Both the position numbers and the translations under genes were made by a program. DNA of 64,000 nt from Brevibacterium permense (GTDB lineage Bacteria > Actinomycetota > Actinomycetes > Actinomycetales > Brevibacteriaceae), in the NCBI RefSeq assembly GCF_025506275.1, contig NZ_QYCP01000096.1:1-64000 (forward strand). The letters run 5' to 3'. Every line of letters begins with the position of its first letter. Within the stretch, counting starts at the first letter, position 1. Shown here one piece after another: positions 1 to 8,260 of this stretch. The notes below the pieces were generated by a model. The model saw only the letters and a program-made list of their open reading frames with translations. It was not told the origin of the DNA and ran no database searches.

Positions 1-26
1 CACCTGCACGCGCCTCTATGCGGCGC

Positions 27-395
27 TCACGGCGCGATGCTGTCCCACGTGTCCCACCGACCCAACCACAAGGCAAGCGCCTCGCCGTAGGTCTCGGCGT
101 CCAACAGCCTCGACGGCTCCACCAATGCCAGTCGGCTTAGCTGATCGAGCAGGCATTCGACAACGGTCTGATCCATATCTACGGTGCGCAGCTCACCGCC
201 GAGCAAGACGCGCGTGTCCGGGTCCAGCCCGGCCAGCACCTCGACGGCATGGCCTAGCGTCGTCCCACCGTCGCCTATGATCGCCAGCTGCTCAACACCC
301 TCAGGTGTGAGTAGCAAGCCTGCTGGCATAGAACACCCGCATTCCTCGGCGTGATGTTCGGTAAAGACGAAGAACCCATCGTCATCCACAGTCAT
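27..395 (-). CDS. hypothetical protein, 122 aa
   Basis: I do not recognise this protein. It is acidic, with no membrane segment or signal peptide. A Cys pair (ECGC) lies near residue 18, and the C-terminal half is rich in Leu, Trp and acidic residues. The ATG at 395 is preceded by a purine-rich ribosome-binding site (complement of cacctctcgg). It is transcribed away from the serine recombinase at 662, and the two share the 396-661 spacer. It may be cargo of the same small mobile patch, but nothing in its sequence shows a function. The call as a real gene rests on start context and amino-acid composition. Confidence 0.6.
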   Translation of the reverse strand: MTVDDDGFFVFTEHHAEECGCSMPAGLLLTPEGVEQLAIIGDGGTTLGHAVEVLAGLDPDTRVLLGGELRTVDMDQTVVECLLDQLSRLALVEPSRLLDAETYGEALALWLGRWDTWDSIAP

Positions 396-661
396 TCACC
401 TCTCGGTCATTCGGGCACCCGCGTGCCCGATGACTCGGAGCTTGCCACACTAGTGCCATCCTGTACACAAGTCACTAGTACTGGTCCGTCAAACTAAGGT
501 GTACTCAAGATGGACACCTCGCCGGAATCGTCAGCCCAGTAATCACCCGTCCAACTAAGGTCGATAATCGCCGATTTGACAATGTCCATCCAAGGCCTAA
601 GATGTTAGCTATACAGGATCACCGGCAGGGCGATCCGCCTAGACCATCGGAGTGAGAAACC
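396..661. other. intergenic region with res-like repeats upstream of recombinase
   Basis: The spacer holds two direct copies of ccgtcNaactaaggt (486-500 and 547-561) and an inverted pair, gatggaca (509-516) with tgtccatc (583-590). Paired and repeated half-sites directly upstream of a serine resolvase gene are typical of res or crossover sites and often double as its operator. It is visibly AT-richer than the surroundings. The role as a recombination site is inferred from position and symmetry. Confidence 0.45.
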
Positions 662-1219
662 ATGACTGTATACGGGTATGCAAGAGTCAGCAGCCAGGAC
701 CAGAACCTCGACCGCCAGCGCGAAGCACTGGCAGACGTGGACATCCTCAGAGAAGAGAAGATGTCAGGCCGAAGCGTCGAGAACCGGCCCGTGTGGCAGA
801 ACCTCCTTGAGTTCGTCCAGGCCGGAGATACGATCCGGGTGAAGTCACCCGACAGGCTCGCCCGTAACACGGTCGACCTGCTGAGCATTGCGCAAGACCT
901 ATCCGACAAAGGTGTCTCACTTGAATTCGTGGACAGTCCCGAGATGAACGTCAGCACAGCACAAGGCGAGTTCATGCTAACCATCATGGCGGCATTCGCC
1001 CAATTCGAACGCGACATCTCCAAGGCCCGTCAACGCGAGGGGATCGCCGCCGCCAAAGAACGCGGCGTGTACTCCAAGCCCAGACCTAAGGCCAGGGCAC
1101 TTACTGAGCAGCAGATCGCAGAAGCTCAGGAGCGGCGTGATGCAGGCGAGTCCGTCGCCGACCTCGCCAAAGCATACGGAGTTTCGCGACAGACGATGTA
1201 CAACGTCACTCATAGCTGA
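662..1219 (+). CDS. serine recombinase (resolvase/invertase family)
   Basis: This is a 185-residue site-specific recombinase of the small Tn3-resolvase/Hin class. The N-terminus YGYARVSSQDQNLDRQ carries the catalytic Ser (S10) and the family Arg (R8). Further in are the DRLAR active-site motif and the AFAQFERD stretch that precedes the long dimer helix. The C-terminal 45 residues form a helix-turn-helix (AKAYGVSRQTMYNV). Length and domain order are complete, so it is probably active. The ATG follows a gagtgagaaacc leader. Repeats upstream (486-590) are candidate binding or crossover sites. No transposase accompanies it, so it could be a remnant of a Tn3-like unit, a plasmid resolvase carried into the chromosome, or an invertase. 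Confidence 0.93.
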   Translation: MTVYGYARVSSQDQNLDRQREALADVDILREEKMSGRSVENRPVWQNLLEFVQAGDTIRVKSPDRLARNTVDLLSIAQDLSDKGVSLEFVDSPEMNVSTAQGEFMLTIMAAFAQFERDISKARQREGIAAAKERGVYSKPRPKARALTEQQIAEAQERRDAGESVADLAKAYGVSRQTMYNVTHS

Positions 1220-1291
1220 GCGGACAGGCGGGGACCGAGGTGTCCCCGTCCCCGAGGCACCGGCTGCGCCGTTGCCGTGTGCACCACGAAC

Positions 1292-1320
1292 AGCCCCGGC
1301 CACAGCGCCGGGGCTTTCGT
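1292..1320 (+). terminator. rho-independent terminator after recombinase
   Basis: Arms agccccggc (1292-1300) and gccggggct (1307-1315) form a 9-bp perfect stem, followed by a T-rich tail (ttcgttgt). It is 72 nt past the recombinase stop. Confidence 0.7.
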
Positions 1321-1618
1321 TGTACCCGAGGCCGTGAGGACGGCCCGAACCGATAATTACAATTCGGTTGCGATACTGATTTGACAAGTCGTGGTATGGG
1401 GATTGCCGAGTGTGGTATAAGCCGACCGGCTATCAAATGTCTCCGGCGTAGGACACCTGCGCCGCCCGCCGCGTCGGTACGCGGCCACGGCGAACAGCCC
1501 CGGCAGGGCCTCGAGAACTTCCGCGCCAGCCCTTGACGTGACAGCGGGGGATCACATGGGGGATCGCGCCGGAACCCCCGGTGCGGCATAGATGCAGGTC
1601 AGAGGCGGTGCAAGGCAA

Positions 1619-1646
1619 GAAAAAACCGCTCACATGATGTGAGCGG
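1619..1646 (-). terminator. rho-independent terminator of lpqE-like gene
   Basis: On the minus strand the stem ccgctcaca/tgtgagcgg (1626-1646) is followed by a run of six T and TCTT. This is a textbook intrinsic terminator about 50 nt beyond the lipoprotein stop codon. Confidence 0.85.
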
Positions 1647-1697
1647 CTCCTTCTGTGCTCCCGCGCGGGACTGGTCCCGGTGCTTGAGGAAGACGGA

Positions 1698-2261
1698 TCA
1701 GCCGTTGGCCGTTGCGGTTCCTTCCGCGGAACCTGCATCCTCGGTCGGCATGTCCGACGGGGACTCGGACGGTGATTCCGACGGCACGTACTCGTTGTAG
1801 TACGGCAGGGTGTCGGTGAGGAGCTGGGTTTCGATGACCTTCTCTTCGCTGCCGTTCTTGACTGTGACGTTGACGAGGTCGCCGGGCTTCGCCTTGAGGC
1901 TGTCGACGGTGACGACATCCTTGGACGAGGTCTCGGGGCTCTTCGGGTCCTGGACGAAGGTGTCGCCGGCCTTGATCGATTCGCTCACCGTGGTGCCGGC
2001 GACCTCGATGGACACTTTGGCGGTGGAGTCACCCTTGTTGATGAGGGTGAAGAACAGCTGAGCCGGACCGGAGCTCTCCTGATCCGTGATGAGCATGAGC
2101 CCGCGGACCTCGATGTCGCCGACGGCTCCCGAGGCTCCATCGCCGCCGTTGTAGTGGTATTCGGCAGTCTGATGGGGAGACAGCAGGCTTGCACATCCGC
2201 TGACGGGGATAACGAGAGCGAGTGCGGCAACGGCGAGAGCCGCGCATTTGTGCCGTTTCAT
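1698..2261 (-). CDS. lpqE: LpqE-like lipoprotein
   Basis: This is a 187-aa secreted lipoprotein. The N-terminus has KRH, a hydrophobic core and the lipobox VSGC (Cys23), giving a lipid-anchored mature protein outside the membrane. The mature part is a beta-rich domain (GLMLITDQESSGPAQLFFTL onward), and the tail is Ser/Pro/Glu rich (PSESPSESPSD). In M. tuberculosis the gene divergent from carD is lpqE (Rv3584). Both position and the family pattern (a conserved domain of the copper-chaperone/lipoprotein LpqE type) support the name. Function is not established. The ATG at 2261 follows aaggagcata, a strong ribosome-binding site. Confidence 0.8.
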   Translation of the reverse strand: MKRHKCAALAVAALALVIPVSGCASLLSPHQTAEYHYNGGDGASGAVGDIEVRGLMLITDQESSGPAQLFFTLINKGDSTAKVSIEVAGTTVSESIKAGDTFVQDPKSPETSSKDVVTVDSLKAKPGDLVNVTVKNGSEEKVIETQLLTDTLPYYNEYVPSESPSESPSDMPTEDAGSAEGTATANG

Positions 2262-2613
2262 TATGCTCCTTGAAGTGGCAATACAAGATCAGTCTGTATA
2301 CTACCCGGTTTTTGACCTGCTGTAGAACCGGGAGGTCGGAGCGGTCGAGGTTCTGCGACGCTCGGGCGCGTCGCGGTTGAAGTTTCGGTGAAGAGGCAGC
2401 GAAGTTCGGCCTGCATCGCGGTCGGTCGAGGTTCACTGCCGAGCTTCTCGGCAACGCGCCCTCTCTCGATGTACACGCTGGCAGAGGCGGCTGCCGGGCC
2501 GATCACGGCGAGTGGCAGGAGCGGAGCCTAGCATGAAGATTCGCTGCCCTGAACGATTTCTGTGGCGAGCCTCATGGTAAACTGGTATTCCGCGAAAGGG
2601 GTTTGAAGAGAAT
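2262..2613. promoter_or_regulatory. divergent promoter region lpqE / carD
   Basis: This is a 352-bp spacer between divergent genes. On the minus strand a TAGTAT box (complement of 2298-2303) is a good -10 for lpqE. On the plus strand TAAACT (2578-2583) followed by a gaagag ribosome-binding site fits carD. No other gene is visible. Confidence 0.5.
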
Positions 2614-3096
2614 ATGAGTTTCCAGGTCGGCGACACTGTTGTCTATCCACATCACGGTGCAGCGACAATCCAAGAAATCAAGAAACGTGCCATCAAAGGT
2701 GAGGAGAAGCTGTATCTCAAGCTCCAGGTCGCCCATGGCGATCTCGTGATCGAAGTTCCGGCAGAGAATTGCGATCTGGTCGGTGTGCGAGATGTCGTCG
2801 GTGAAGAAGGCGTTGAGAAGGTCTTCAACGTCCTGCGTGCCGAATTCGTCGAAGAGCCCGCGAACTGGTCCCGTCGGTACAAGGCCAATGTCGAGAAGCT
2901 GCAGTCCGGTGACGTGATCAAGGTAGCCGAGGTCGTCCGTGACCTCTGGCGCCGCGAGCAGGACCGCGGCCTGTCGACCGGCGAGAAGCGCATGCTCTCG
3001 AAGGCTCGCCAGATCCTCGTCTCCGAACTCGCACTGGCCGAGAAGAAGGAAGAGTCCGAAGCAGAAGCTCTGCTGGACGAAGTGCTCGCATCCTGA
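2614..3096 (+). CDS. carD: CarD-family RNA polymerase-binding transcription regulator
   Basis: This 160-aa protein matches CarD of actinobacteria (about 162 aa). The N-terminal RNA-polymerase-interacting Tudor-like domain starts [19 protein letters not shown]. The helical C-terminal DNA-binding domain contains the [10 protein letters not shown] and [19 protein letters not shown] stretches, including the Trp that wedges the open promoter complex. CarD binds the RNAP beta subunit and stabilises open complexes at rRNA and other promoters. The ATG is preceded by gaagag. It heads the carD-ispD-ispF operon, the same order as in mycobacteria. Confidence 0.97.
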   Translation: MSFQVGDTVVYPHHGAATIQEIKKRAIKGEEKLYLKLQVAHGDLVIEVPAENCDLVGVRDVVGEEGVEKVFNVLRAEFVEEPANWSRRYKANVEKLQSGDVIKVAEVVRDLWRREQDRGLSTGEKRMLSKARQILVSELALAEKKEESEAEALLDEVLAS

Positions 3097-4091
3097 GCAC
3101 CTGTGTCATCATCCCGGCCGCAGGGTCGGGATCCCGTCTGGGTTGCAATGAGCCGAAGGCTTTCGTCCGTGTGAACGGACGGACCCTTCTGGCCCGCAGC
3201 CTCGAGACGATCATCTCCTCGGGAGTCGCCTCCGCAATCGTGGTGGCCGCTCCCGAGGATTTTCTTTTGCAGGCGAAAGAAGAAATCGCCGAAGCGGCCA
3301 CGCGGATGAACTGCGAAATTTCAATTACAGCCGTAGCAGGTGGCAGTAATCGCAATTCTTCGGTGCAAACAGCCTTGAAACTTAAGCAGGATGCGGAGTA
3401 CGTTCTCGTTCATGATGCGGCGCGGTGTCTGACCCCGCCCGATGTGTTCACCCGAGTGGTCGCCGCGCTGCAATCCGGCGCCGAGGCGGTCGTTCCGGTT
3501 CTGCCGATGATCGATACCGTGCGGAGGGTCGTTCCGCACGGGGCCGTCGGTGCGGAACCGAGCGCAGGTGCAGGCACGGGCGCGGAGGGCGCTTCCGACG
3601 GAATTGTCGGGTCGATCCACGGTGTTTCTGGCGCTGAGATCACCGCGGATCGACCAGAAAATCCAGATTCAGCTGTGGCTGGGGGCTCTGGCGAGCGTGC
3701 AGTGGTGCGGGGCGACCTCGACCGGGCCGAGTTGCGACGGGTCCAGACGCCTCAAGGATTCCGTACCGAGGTGCTCCGGCGGGCCCACCACGAGTTCGCA
3801 GCCGACGGGGCTGGCTTGGCCGACGGCACTGTCGCGACCGAGAACGCTTGCCCAACCGATGGTGCGGGCTCGACGCCCTGGGCCGACCGGCTGGGCAGAG
3901 CGCTGCCGACGGACGACGCGGGGCTGGTCGAACGCCTCGGCGTCCACGTTGTCGCCGTCGACGGTGATGAGGAGGCGCTGAAGATCACTTATCCGCTCGA
4001 CCTCGTCCTTGCGGAACAGCTCGCCCGAATGCGTGACCGAGCTGAAGTCCACGGAGCAGATGCGTTGGATTCGGCGAAGGAGCCACGATGA
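3093..4091 (+). CDS. ispD: 2-C-methyl-D-erythritol 4-phosphate cytidylyltransferase, with insertions
   Basis: IspD makes CDP-methylerythritol in the MEP isoprenoid pathway. The nucleotide-binding motif [10 protein letters not shown] with Arg15 and Lys22 (NEPKAF) lies upstream of the first usual start (GTG 3171). The only in-frame start that keeps this motif is CTG at 3093, which overlaps the carD stop as CTGA, so coupled translation is likely. Later motifs are [18 protein letters not shown] and KITYPLDL. At about 332 aa it exceeds the usual ~230. One Gly/Ala-rich insertion near residues 150-205 contains a palindromic repeat (3603-3662), and a second lies near 245-270. It overlaps ispF by 4 nt (ATGA). 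Confidence 0.93.
   Translation: MSTCVIIPAAGSGSRLGCNEPKAFVRVNGRTLLARSLETIISSGVASAIVVAAPEDFLLQAKEEIAEAATRMNCEISITAVAGGSNRNSSVQTALKLKQDAEYVLVHDAARCLTPPDVFTRVVAALQSGAEAVVPVLPMIDTVRRVVPHGAVGAEPSAGAGTGAEGASDGIVGSIHGVSGAEITADRPENPDSAVAGGSGERAVVRGDLDRAELRRVQTPQGFRTEVLRRAHHEFAADGAGLADGTVATENACPTDGAGSTPWADRLGRALPTDDAGLVERLGVHVVAVDGDEEALKITYPLDLVLAEQLARMRDRAEVHGADALDSAKEPR
3603..3662. repeat. palindromic element family 2, copy inside ispD
   Basis: The arms 3603-3624 and 3641-3662 are inverted repeats (core ggtcgatcc / ggatcgacc) around a 16-nt loop. Three pairs are mismatched. The same palindrome, in the same orientation and with a similar loop, occurs in the intergenic gap at 40605-40661. Here it is translated in frame as part of the ispD insertion. 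Confidence 0.8.
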
Positions 4092-4573
4092 ATCAGGTCA
4101 TTCCCCGTATCGGTACCGGTGTCGATGTCCATGCTTTCGCCGTCGATCCCGCGCGCGAGTTGTGGATTGCGGGACTGCTGTGGCCGGGCGAACGAGGGCT
4201 CGAAGGACACTCGGACTCCGATGTGGCCGCCCATGCCTGCTGCGACGCGCTGTTCTCCGCCGCGGGGCTCGGCGACCTCGGTGAGCACTTCGGGGTCGAT
4301 CGTCCGGAATTCGCCGGTGTTTCGGGTTCGGTGCTGCTCGCCGAGGCGGCTCGCATCGTGCGCGCGGCGGGTTTCGAGATCGGAAACATCTCCGTCCAGG
4401 TGATCGGCAATCGACCGAAGATCGGCACGCGCCGTGCTGAGGCCCAACAGGTGCTGTCGGCTGCTGCCGGCGCACCTGTGTCGGTCTCGGGCACCACCTC
4501 TGACGGACTCGGACTGACCGGGCGAGGCGAAGGAATCGCCGCCATCGCCACCGCGCTGATTCATCCGACCTGA
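4088..4573 (+). CDS. ispF: 2-C-methyl-D-erythritol 2,4-cyclodiphosphate synthase
   Basis: IspF converts CDP-methylerythritol 2-phosphate to methylerythritol cyclodiphosphate, two steps after IspD. The 161-aa length is normal. The metal site GTGVDVHAF (Asp13, His15), the substrate motif [12 protein letters not shown] and the C-terminal family signature [14 protein letters not shown] are all intact. It starts inside the ispD stop (ATGA), so the two are translationally coupled. Confidence 0.97.
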   Translation: MNQVIPRIGTGVDVHAFAVDPARELWIAGLLWPGERGLEGHSDSDVAAHACCDALFSAAGLGDLGEHFGVDRPEFAGVSGSVLLAEAARIVRAAGFEIGNISVQVIGNRPKIGTRRAEAQQVLSAAAGAPVSVSGTTSDGLGLTGRGEGIAAIATALIHPT

Positions 4574-4657
4574 TTCAACAGCTCTGAACCACAAGTATCG
4601 AGTCAAACGCACTTCTCTGTTCGGACCGAGTCAGGTGCGCCGAGGAAGGAACAAGCA

Positions 4658-5857
4658 GTGAGAGTCCTCTTCCAAGGAGCCGGCGCCATCGGCATCGCCG
4701 GGGCCGCGCTCTTCACCCATGCCCATGAGGTCGCCGTCGTCTCCCGCACGGCTGGTCCCAATGGGCGGACGGCCTTTCCGCGGCGAGTGAGCACCTTCGA
4801 CCCGACGTATTCGGGCCGGGTGGGAGTTGGACACGGCGGATGCAGGGAAGGAAGCGGGCGAGACGGAGGCAACAACGGGGGAGAAACCGAGGGAGAAAAC
4901 GGGGGCGAAACCGGGCGAGAAACCGAGGGAGCTGAAGGCAGACAAGCGAGCGCGGGCAATGGTTGGTCGGTGACTAGCGTGGCCGCGACTCGACGGGTGA
5001 CGATCACAGACTGGGCTGCTGCTGCCGCTGATGGCAGATGGGACCTCATCGTGCTCACGACTCGGCCGGATGATCTCGACGCAGAGGTGGTCTCGGCGAT
5101 TCGGGACATCTCGCCCGCGTTCATTGCGACGACAAGCCAGGTCGAGGGAGACCTCGAGCGAGCACAAGCAGTTTTCCCCGGCACTCAAGCGGTCATATTC
5201 GGACCCGCGTTCCTGTCCGAGCGACTGGACCCAGGCGCGCCGGCTGAGGTTGTGCGTGCTGAGGGTAACCGTGCCAGGGAGACCGACAGAGGTATGAGTA
5301 CAGAGGGTACCCGGGCCGAGGAGGCCGACGGAGGTGTGCTCACAACCGGCGGTCTCGACGGAGTGGTCGTCAGAAAGGCCGAACCCGGGCATGAAGTGAC
5401 GTTCTGGGCACCTGCAGGTGCGCCCCGGTTCTTCGTCGCAGGCCCGTCGACCGCGGTGCGTGCGCTTGTCGGCAGGCTGGGGCGACTCGTACTGCCGGTG
5501 CCGATGAAGGCCGTGCTTCTGCCGCCGACGGTGTTCATTCCCTTCGTCGCCGAACTCAGCGTCCGCAACGGCAGCTGGGTCGCACTGAAATCACACCTTG
5601 ACCGCCCTGCGAAGGCTGCGAGCGAGGCCGTGCGGACCCGCCTCGGGGTGCGGGTTCCCGTGTTCGGTTCCGCCGCGCACGTCGTGCTGGAAGCAGTCGA
5701 GAGGATCGTGCCGATCGACGTGACGAACTATGCGGGCAGGCACTTCGCCCGGCACGTGGGCCAGACGCGGGACATGCTCGCCGGCTGGGCGGAATCGGCA
5801 GATTCAGCCCACGCCCTGCGGGAACTCGTTGCGGCATTGGACGCACTTGTCGATTGA
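4658..5857 (+). CDS. ketopantoate reductase-like (ApbA/PanE N-terminal fold) protein with repeat insertions
   Basis: The N-terminus MRVLFQGAGAIGIAGAALF is a Rossmann dinucleotide-binding motif (GxGxxG) as in 2-dehydropantoate 2-reductases. After it come a DLIVLTTRPDDLD strand-loop and a helical C-terminal domain (VPIDVTNYAGRH). Two stretches break the fold: a Gly/Glu-rich segment (about residues 65-105) encoded by five 12-bp tandem repeats (4877-4936), and a 14-residue repeat (EGNRARETDRGMST, then EGTRAEEADGGVLT) near residues 205-232. The GTG start at 4658 follows gaagga. It stands downstream of ispF after 84 nt. Catalytic Lys and Asn residues are not clearly placed, so it may be a divergent oxidoreductase rather than PanE itself. 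Confidence 0.75.
   Translation: MRVLFQGAGAIGIAGAALFTHAHEVAVVSRTAGPNGRTAFPRRVSTFDPTYSGRVGVGHGGCREGSGRDGGNNGGETEGENGGETGRETEGAEGRQASAGNGWSVTSVAATRRVTITDWAAAAADGRWDLIVLTTRPDDLDAEVVSAIRDISPAFIATTSQVEGDLERAQAVFPGTQAVIFGPAFLSERLDPGAPAEVVRAEGNRARETDRGMSTEGTRAEEADGGVLTTGGLDGVVVRKAEPGHEVTFWAPAGAPRFFVAGPSTAVRALVGRLGRLVLPVPMKAVLLPPTVFIPFVAELSVRNGSWVALKSHLDRPAKAASEAVRTRLGVRVPVFGSAAHVVLEAVERIVPIDVTNYAGRHFARHVGQTRDMLAGWAESADSAHALRELVAALDALVD
4877..4936 (+). repeat. 12-bp tandem repeat inside reductase-like gene
   Basis: Five units of a degenerate 12-mer of the type gggggagaaacc lie end to end, each encoding four residues of the GETE/GENG type. The period is a multiple of three, so gain or loss of units keeps the frame. 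Confidence 0.8.
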
Positions 5858-6004
5858 GGCTCGACGAGCTCAGATGCCTGCATCGGACGAAGGCTGCGAC
5901 CGAACAACCGGCCGCGAGGGAGATCGCCGCAGTCCGGCGGCGGGGGACTGCCGCGGTCCGGGCACGGATGCCGACAGCCGCCTCGGTGGCGGTGAACGGC
6001 GGGC

Positions 6005-7417
6005 TCAGACCTTCGCGTTCGGGTGACGCTTCGTGACGATGAGGCCGATGAGGTAGAGCGCGACGACGAAGATGAGTGTGCCGACGATCTGGAAGCGCAC
6101 GGATTCGACGGTCAGGCCGAGTCCGATGATCACAGCGATTCCGGCCAGGGTGACATACGACAGCCAGGGGTAGCCCCACATGCGCAGCGGCAGGGACTGG
6201 CCGGCCGCCTCGGCGCGACGACGCAGAACGATCTGCGATACGAGGGTGGCGACCCAGGTGACGATGAGCGTGGAACCGACGATGTTGAGCAGGACCCCGA
6301 GGACCTCGGCGGCCCAGAAATAGTTGAGTGCGACGGCGACGAAGCCGAACGCCGAGGTGGCCAGCACCGCAGCCACTGGCACACCGCGGCGATTGGTGCG
6401 GCCGAGCCCGCGCGGCAACATGGACCGCTGCGACATCGAGAAAGACATCCGGGACGCACCATAGATGTTCGCGTTCATCGACGACAGCAGCGCGATGACG
6501 ATGACCGCGGCCAGCAGAGAAGCGATGAACGGCAGACCTGCGGTCTCGAGGACGGCTACGAACGGGGACTCGGCCAGGCGCTCGTCCGTCCACGGCAGGA
6601 CGAGGACGATGATCGCCACGGACCCGATGTAGAGGAACAGGATGCGCCACACGATCGTCTTGATCGCCTGGGAGACGCTGCGTTCGGGGTTCGCAGTCTC
6701 GGCCGCGGCGACTGCCACGATCTCGATGCCGCCGAAGGCGAAGGCGACGACGAGCAGACCGGCGGCGATGCCGGAGATGCCGGTGGGCATGAATCCGTCA
6801 GCGAAGATCTGCGCGGGAGGTTCCGCCGGTGTCCACCCGAACAGGTAGGCGACGCCGAGGACGACGAAGAGGACGACGAAGGCGACCTTGATGAGCGAGA
6901 ACCAGAACTCGAACTCACCGAAGCTGCCCGAAGTGGTGAGGTTGATGGCCGTGAAGACGAGCATGATCGCCAAGGCGATGACCCACTGGGGGACAGCCGG
7001 AATATAGGAGGCCGCGATCTGTGCGGCGGCAGTGGCCTCAGCGGCGACGACGAGGCACAGCTGGACCCACCACAGAGCACCGACGGCGAAGGCCGCGGCC
7101 GGGCCCATGGCCTTGCCCGCATAGTGCGAGAACGCACCCGGATTCGGATCGGCGGCGACGAGTTCGCCGAGAGCCCGCATGACGAAGATGACGATGAGAC
7201 CCGCGACGACATAGGAGATGAGCACGGCGGGACCGGCCGCCTGCACTCCGGCACCGGAGCCGACGAAGAGACCGGCGCCGATCGCCGAGCCGAGGCTCAT
7301 CATCACCAAGTGGCGGGGCTTCATCCCCACCTTGAGGCCATTGGACGTGGCGGCAGAAGAGCCGGCGGCCGAGGCAGACGCTGACTCGGCGGGCTGTGAA
7401 GACTGTGATTCAGGCAC
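6005..7417 (-). CDS. amino-acid permease (APC superfamily, AAT family)
   Basis: This is a 470-aa integral membrane transporter with about twelve hydrophobic segments. The first half carries the AAT hallmark GSAIGAGLFVGSGAGVQAAG in TM1, then GELVAADPNPGAFSHYA. The middle has FAFGGIEIVAVAAAETANPE, typical of GabP/AnsP/ProY-like proton symporters. The N-terminal 30 residues are a Ser/Ala-rich cytoplasmic tail. The substrate cannot be told from sequence. The start is GTG at 7417 with TAGACT 12 nt upstream on the same strand, so the transcript is probably leaderless. It is monocistronic and separated from the dehydrogenase operon by a strong hairpin. Confidence 0.92.
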   Translation of the reverse strand: MPESQSSQPAESASASAAGSSAATSNGLKVGMKPRHLVMMSLGSAIGAGLFVGSGAGVQAAGPAVLISYVVAGLIVIFVMRALGELVAADPNPGAFSHYAGKAMGPAAAFAVGALWWVQLCLVVAAEATAAAQIAASYIPAVPQWVIALAIMLVFTAINLTTSGSFGEFEFWFSLIKVAFVVLFVVLGVAYLFGWTPAEPPAQIFADGFMPTGISGIAAGLLVVAFAFGGIEIVAVAAAETANPERSVSQAIKTIVWRILFLYIGSVAIIVLVLPWTDERLAESPFVAVLETAGLPFIASLLAAVIVIALLSSMNANIYGASRMSFSMSQRSMLPRGLGRTNRRGVPVAAVLATSAFGFVAVALNYFWAAEVLGVLLNIVGSTLIVTWVATLVSQIVLRRRAEAAGQSLPLRMWGYPWLSYVTLAGIAVIIGLGLTVESVRFQIVGTLIFVVALYLIGLIVTKRHPNAKV

Positions 7418-7423
7418 CCGACG

Positions 7424-7429
7424 AGTCTA
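7424..7429 (-). promoter_or_regulatory. -10 box (TAGACT) of permease, leaderless spacing
   Basis: TAGACT on the minus strand begins 12 nt before the GTG start codon at 7417. This puts the expected transcription start at the start codon itself. No -35 match is obvious. Confidence 0.55.
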
Positions 7430-7448
7430 TCCGCCAGGGGCGGAATGC

Positions 7449-7493
7449 GCAGACGCGGGTCGCGGACCCCTGTGGGTCGCGACCCGCGTCTGC
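7449..7493 (-). terminator. long hairpin after dehydrogenase/hydrolase operon
   Basis: Perfect 16-bp arms (7449-7464 and 7478-7493, core agacgcgggtcgcg) enclose a 13-nt loop. It lies about 96 nt past the stop of the metallo-hydrolase and just before the permease promoter. It lacks a T-run, so it may be a weak or Rho-assisted terminator. Confidence 0.55.
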
Positions 7494-7588
7494 GAGTTGC
7501 GCTGGTCGGTCAGAGCCTGACCGTAGGCAGGTCGGCTATGCGATCTGCGTCTTCGCCGGCGAGCGGTCTGAGCCTGGCCTGCGGCGGC

Positions 7589-8260
7589 TCAGTGGCCGCG
7601 TTTGATCCAGTCCTCGAGGGCCGGGCTCTCCGCGCCGATCGACGTGGAATCGCCGTGCCCGGTGAGCACGACGGTTGCCTCGGGCAGTGGGAAGAGCACG
7701 TCGCGGATCGATTCGATGATCGTCTCGAAGCTCGAATAGGACCGTCCCGTGGCTCCGGGGCCGCCGTTGAACAGTGTGTCTCCGGAGAACAGCACCGGAC
7801 CGACAGCCCGTCCCGCACCGGCCGATGCCGGAGCCGGCAGGCCGGTCTCGACGAAGAAGCACGTCGAACCGGGGGAATGGCCGGGAGTGTGCAGGGCCTT
7901 GAGTTCGATTCCGCCGACGGTCCAGGTGTCGCCGTGGGCGATCTGACCGTCGGGACGGTAGTTCTCAAAGGTCATATCCCACAGCACATAGTCATCGGGA
8001 TTGAGGTACACGGTGGGGTTGCCCACTCGCTGTGCGAAGTCGCGGACGACGCGCACATGATCGTCGTGACCGTGCGTGAGCAGGATGGCCTTGACGTCTC
8101 TGGATCCGACCGCCTCGGCGATCGCATCGACATCATGGGCCGGGTCGATGACGATGACCTCGGAATCATCGCCGATGATCCACACGTTGTTGTCGACGTC
8201 GTGCGTCTCTCCATCCAGGGAGAACGTGCCTGACGTGACGAGATGTTCAATAGCAGTCAT
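7589..8260 (-). CDS. MBL-fold (glyoxalase II-like) hydrolase
   Basis: This is a 223-aa metallo-beta-lactamase-fold hydrolase. The zinc motif THGHDDH is at residues 62-68. It is followed by HTPGHSPGS with the third His, GDTLF with the bridging Asp, and GHGDST near the C-terminus. The start ATG overlaps the dehydrogenase stop by one base (TAATG), so the two are co-translated. In mycobacteria the S-nitrosomycothiol reductase gene (Rv2259) is also followed by such a hydrolase (Rv2260). A role in hydrolysing the S-formylmycothiol-type thioester made by its partner is a reasonable inference. Confidence 0.92.
   Translation of the reverse strand: MTAIEHLVTSGTFSLDGETHDVDNNVWIIGDDSEVIVIDPAHDVDAIAEAVGSRDVKAILLTHGHDDHVRVVRDFAQRVGNPTVYLNPDDYVLWDMTFENYRPDGQIAHGDTWTVGGIELKALHTPGHSPGSTCFFVETGLPAPASAGAGRAVGPVLFSGDTLFNGGPGATGRSYSSFETIIESIRDVLFPLPEATVVLTGHGDSTSIGAESPALEDWIKRGH

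Larger units (their letters stand above)
1220..1697. other. intergenic region after recombinase
   Basis: I see no convincing gene in these 478 bases. The stretch contains the recombinase terminator (1292-1320) and the lpqE terminator (1619-1646). A second copy of the terminator-like word cgaacagccccggc occurs near 1487-1500. Open frames here have poor codon usage and no start signals. Confidence 0.5.

Noticed and set aside
1478-1510. Second copy of the recombinase terminator word as a possible attachment site
   Set aside because: Only about 14 bases match (cgaacagccccggc), and no target duplication or tRNA edge is present.
6023-7384. 453-codon plus-strand frame opposite the permease
   Set aside because: The product is almost only Asp, Glu, Gly and Arg, the typical antisense of a membrane protein in GC-rich DNA.
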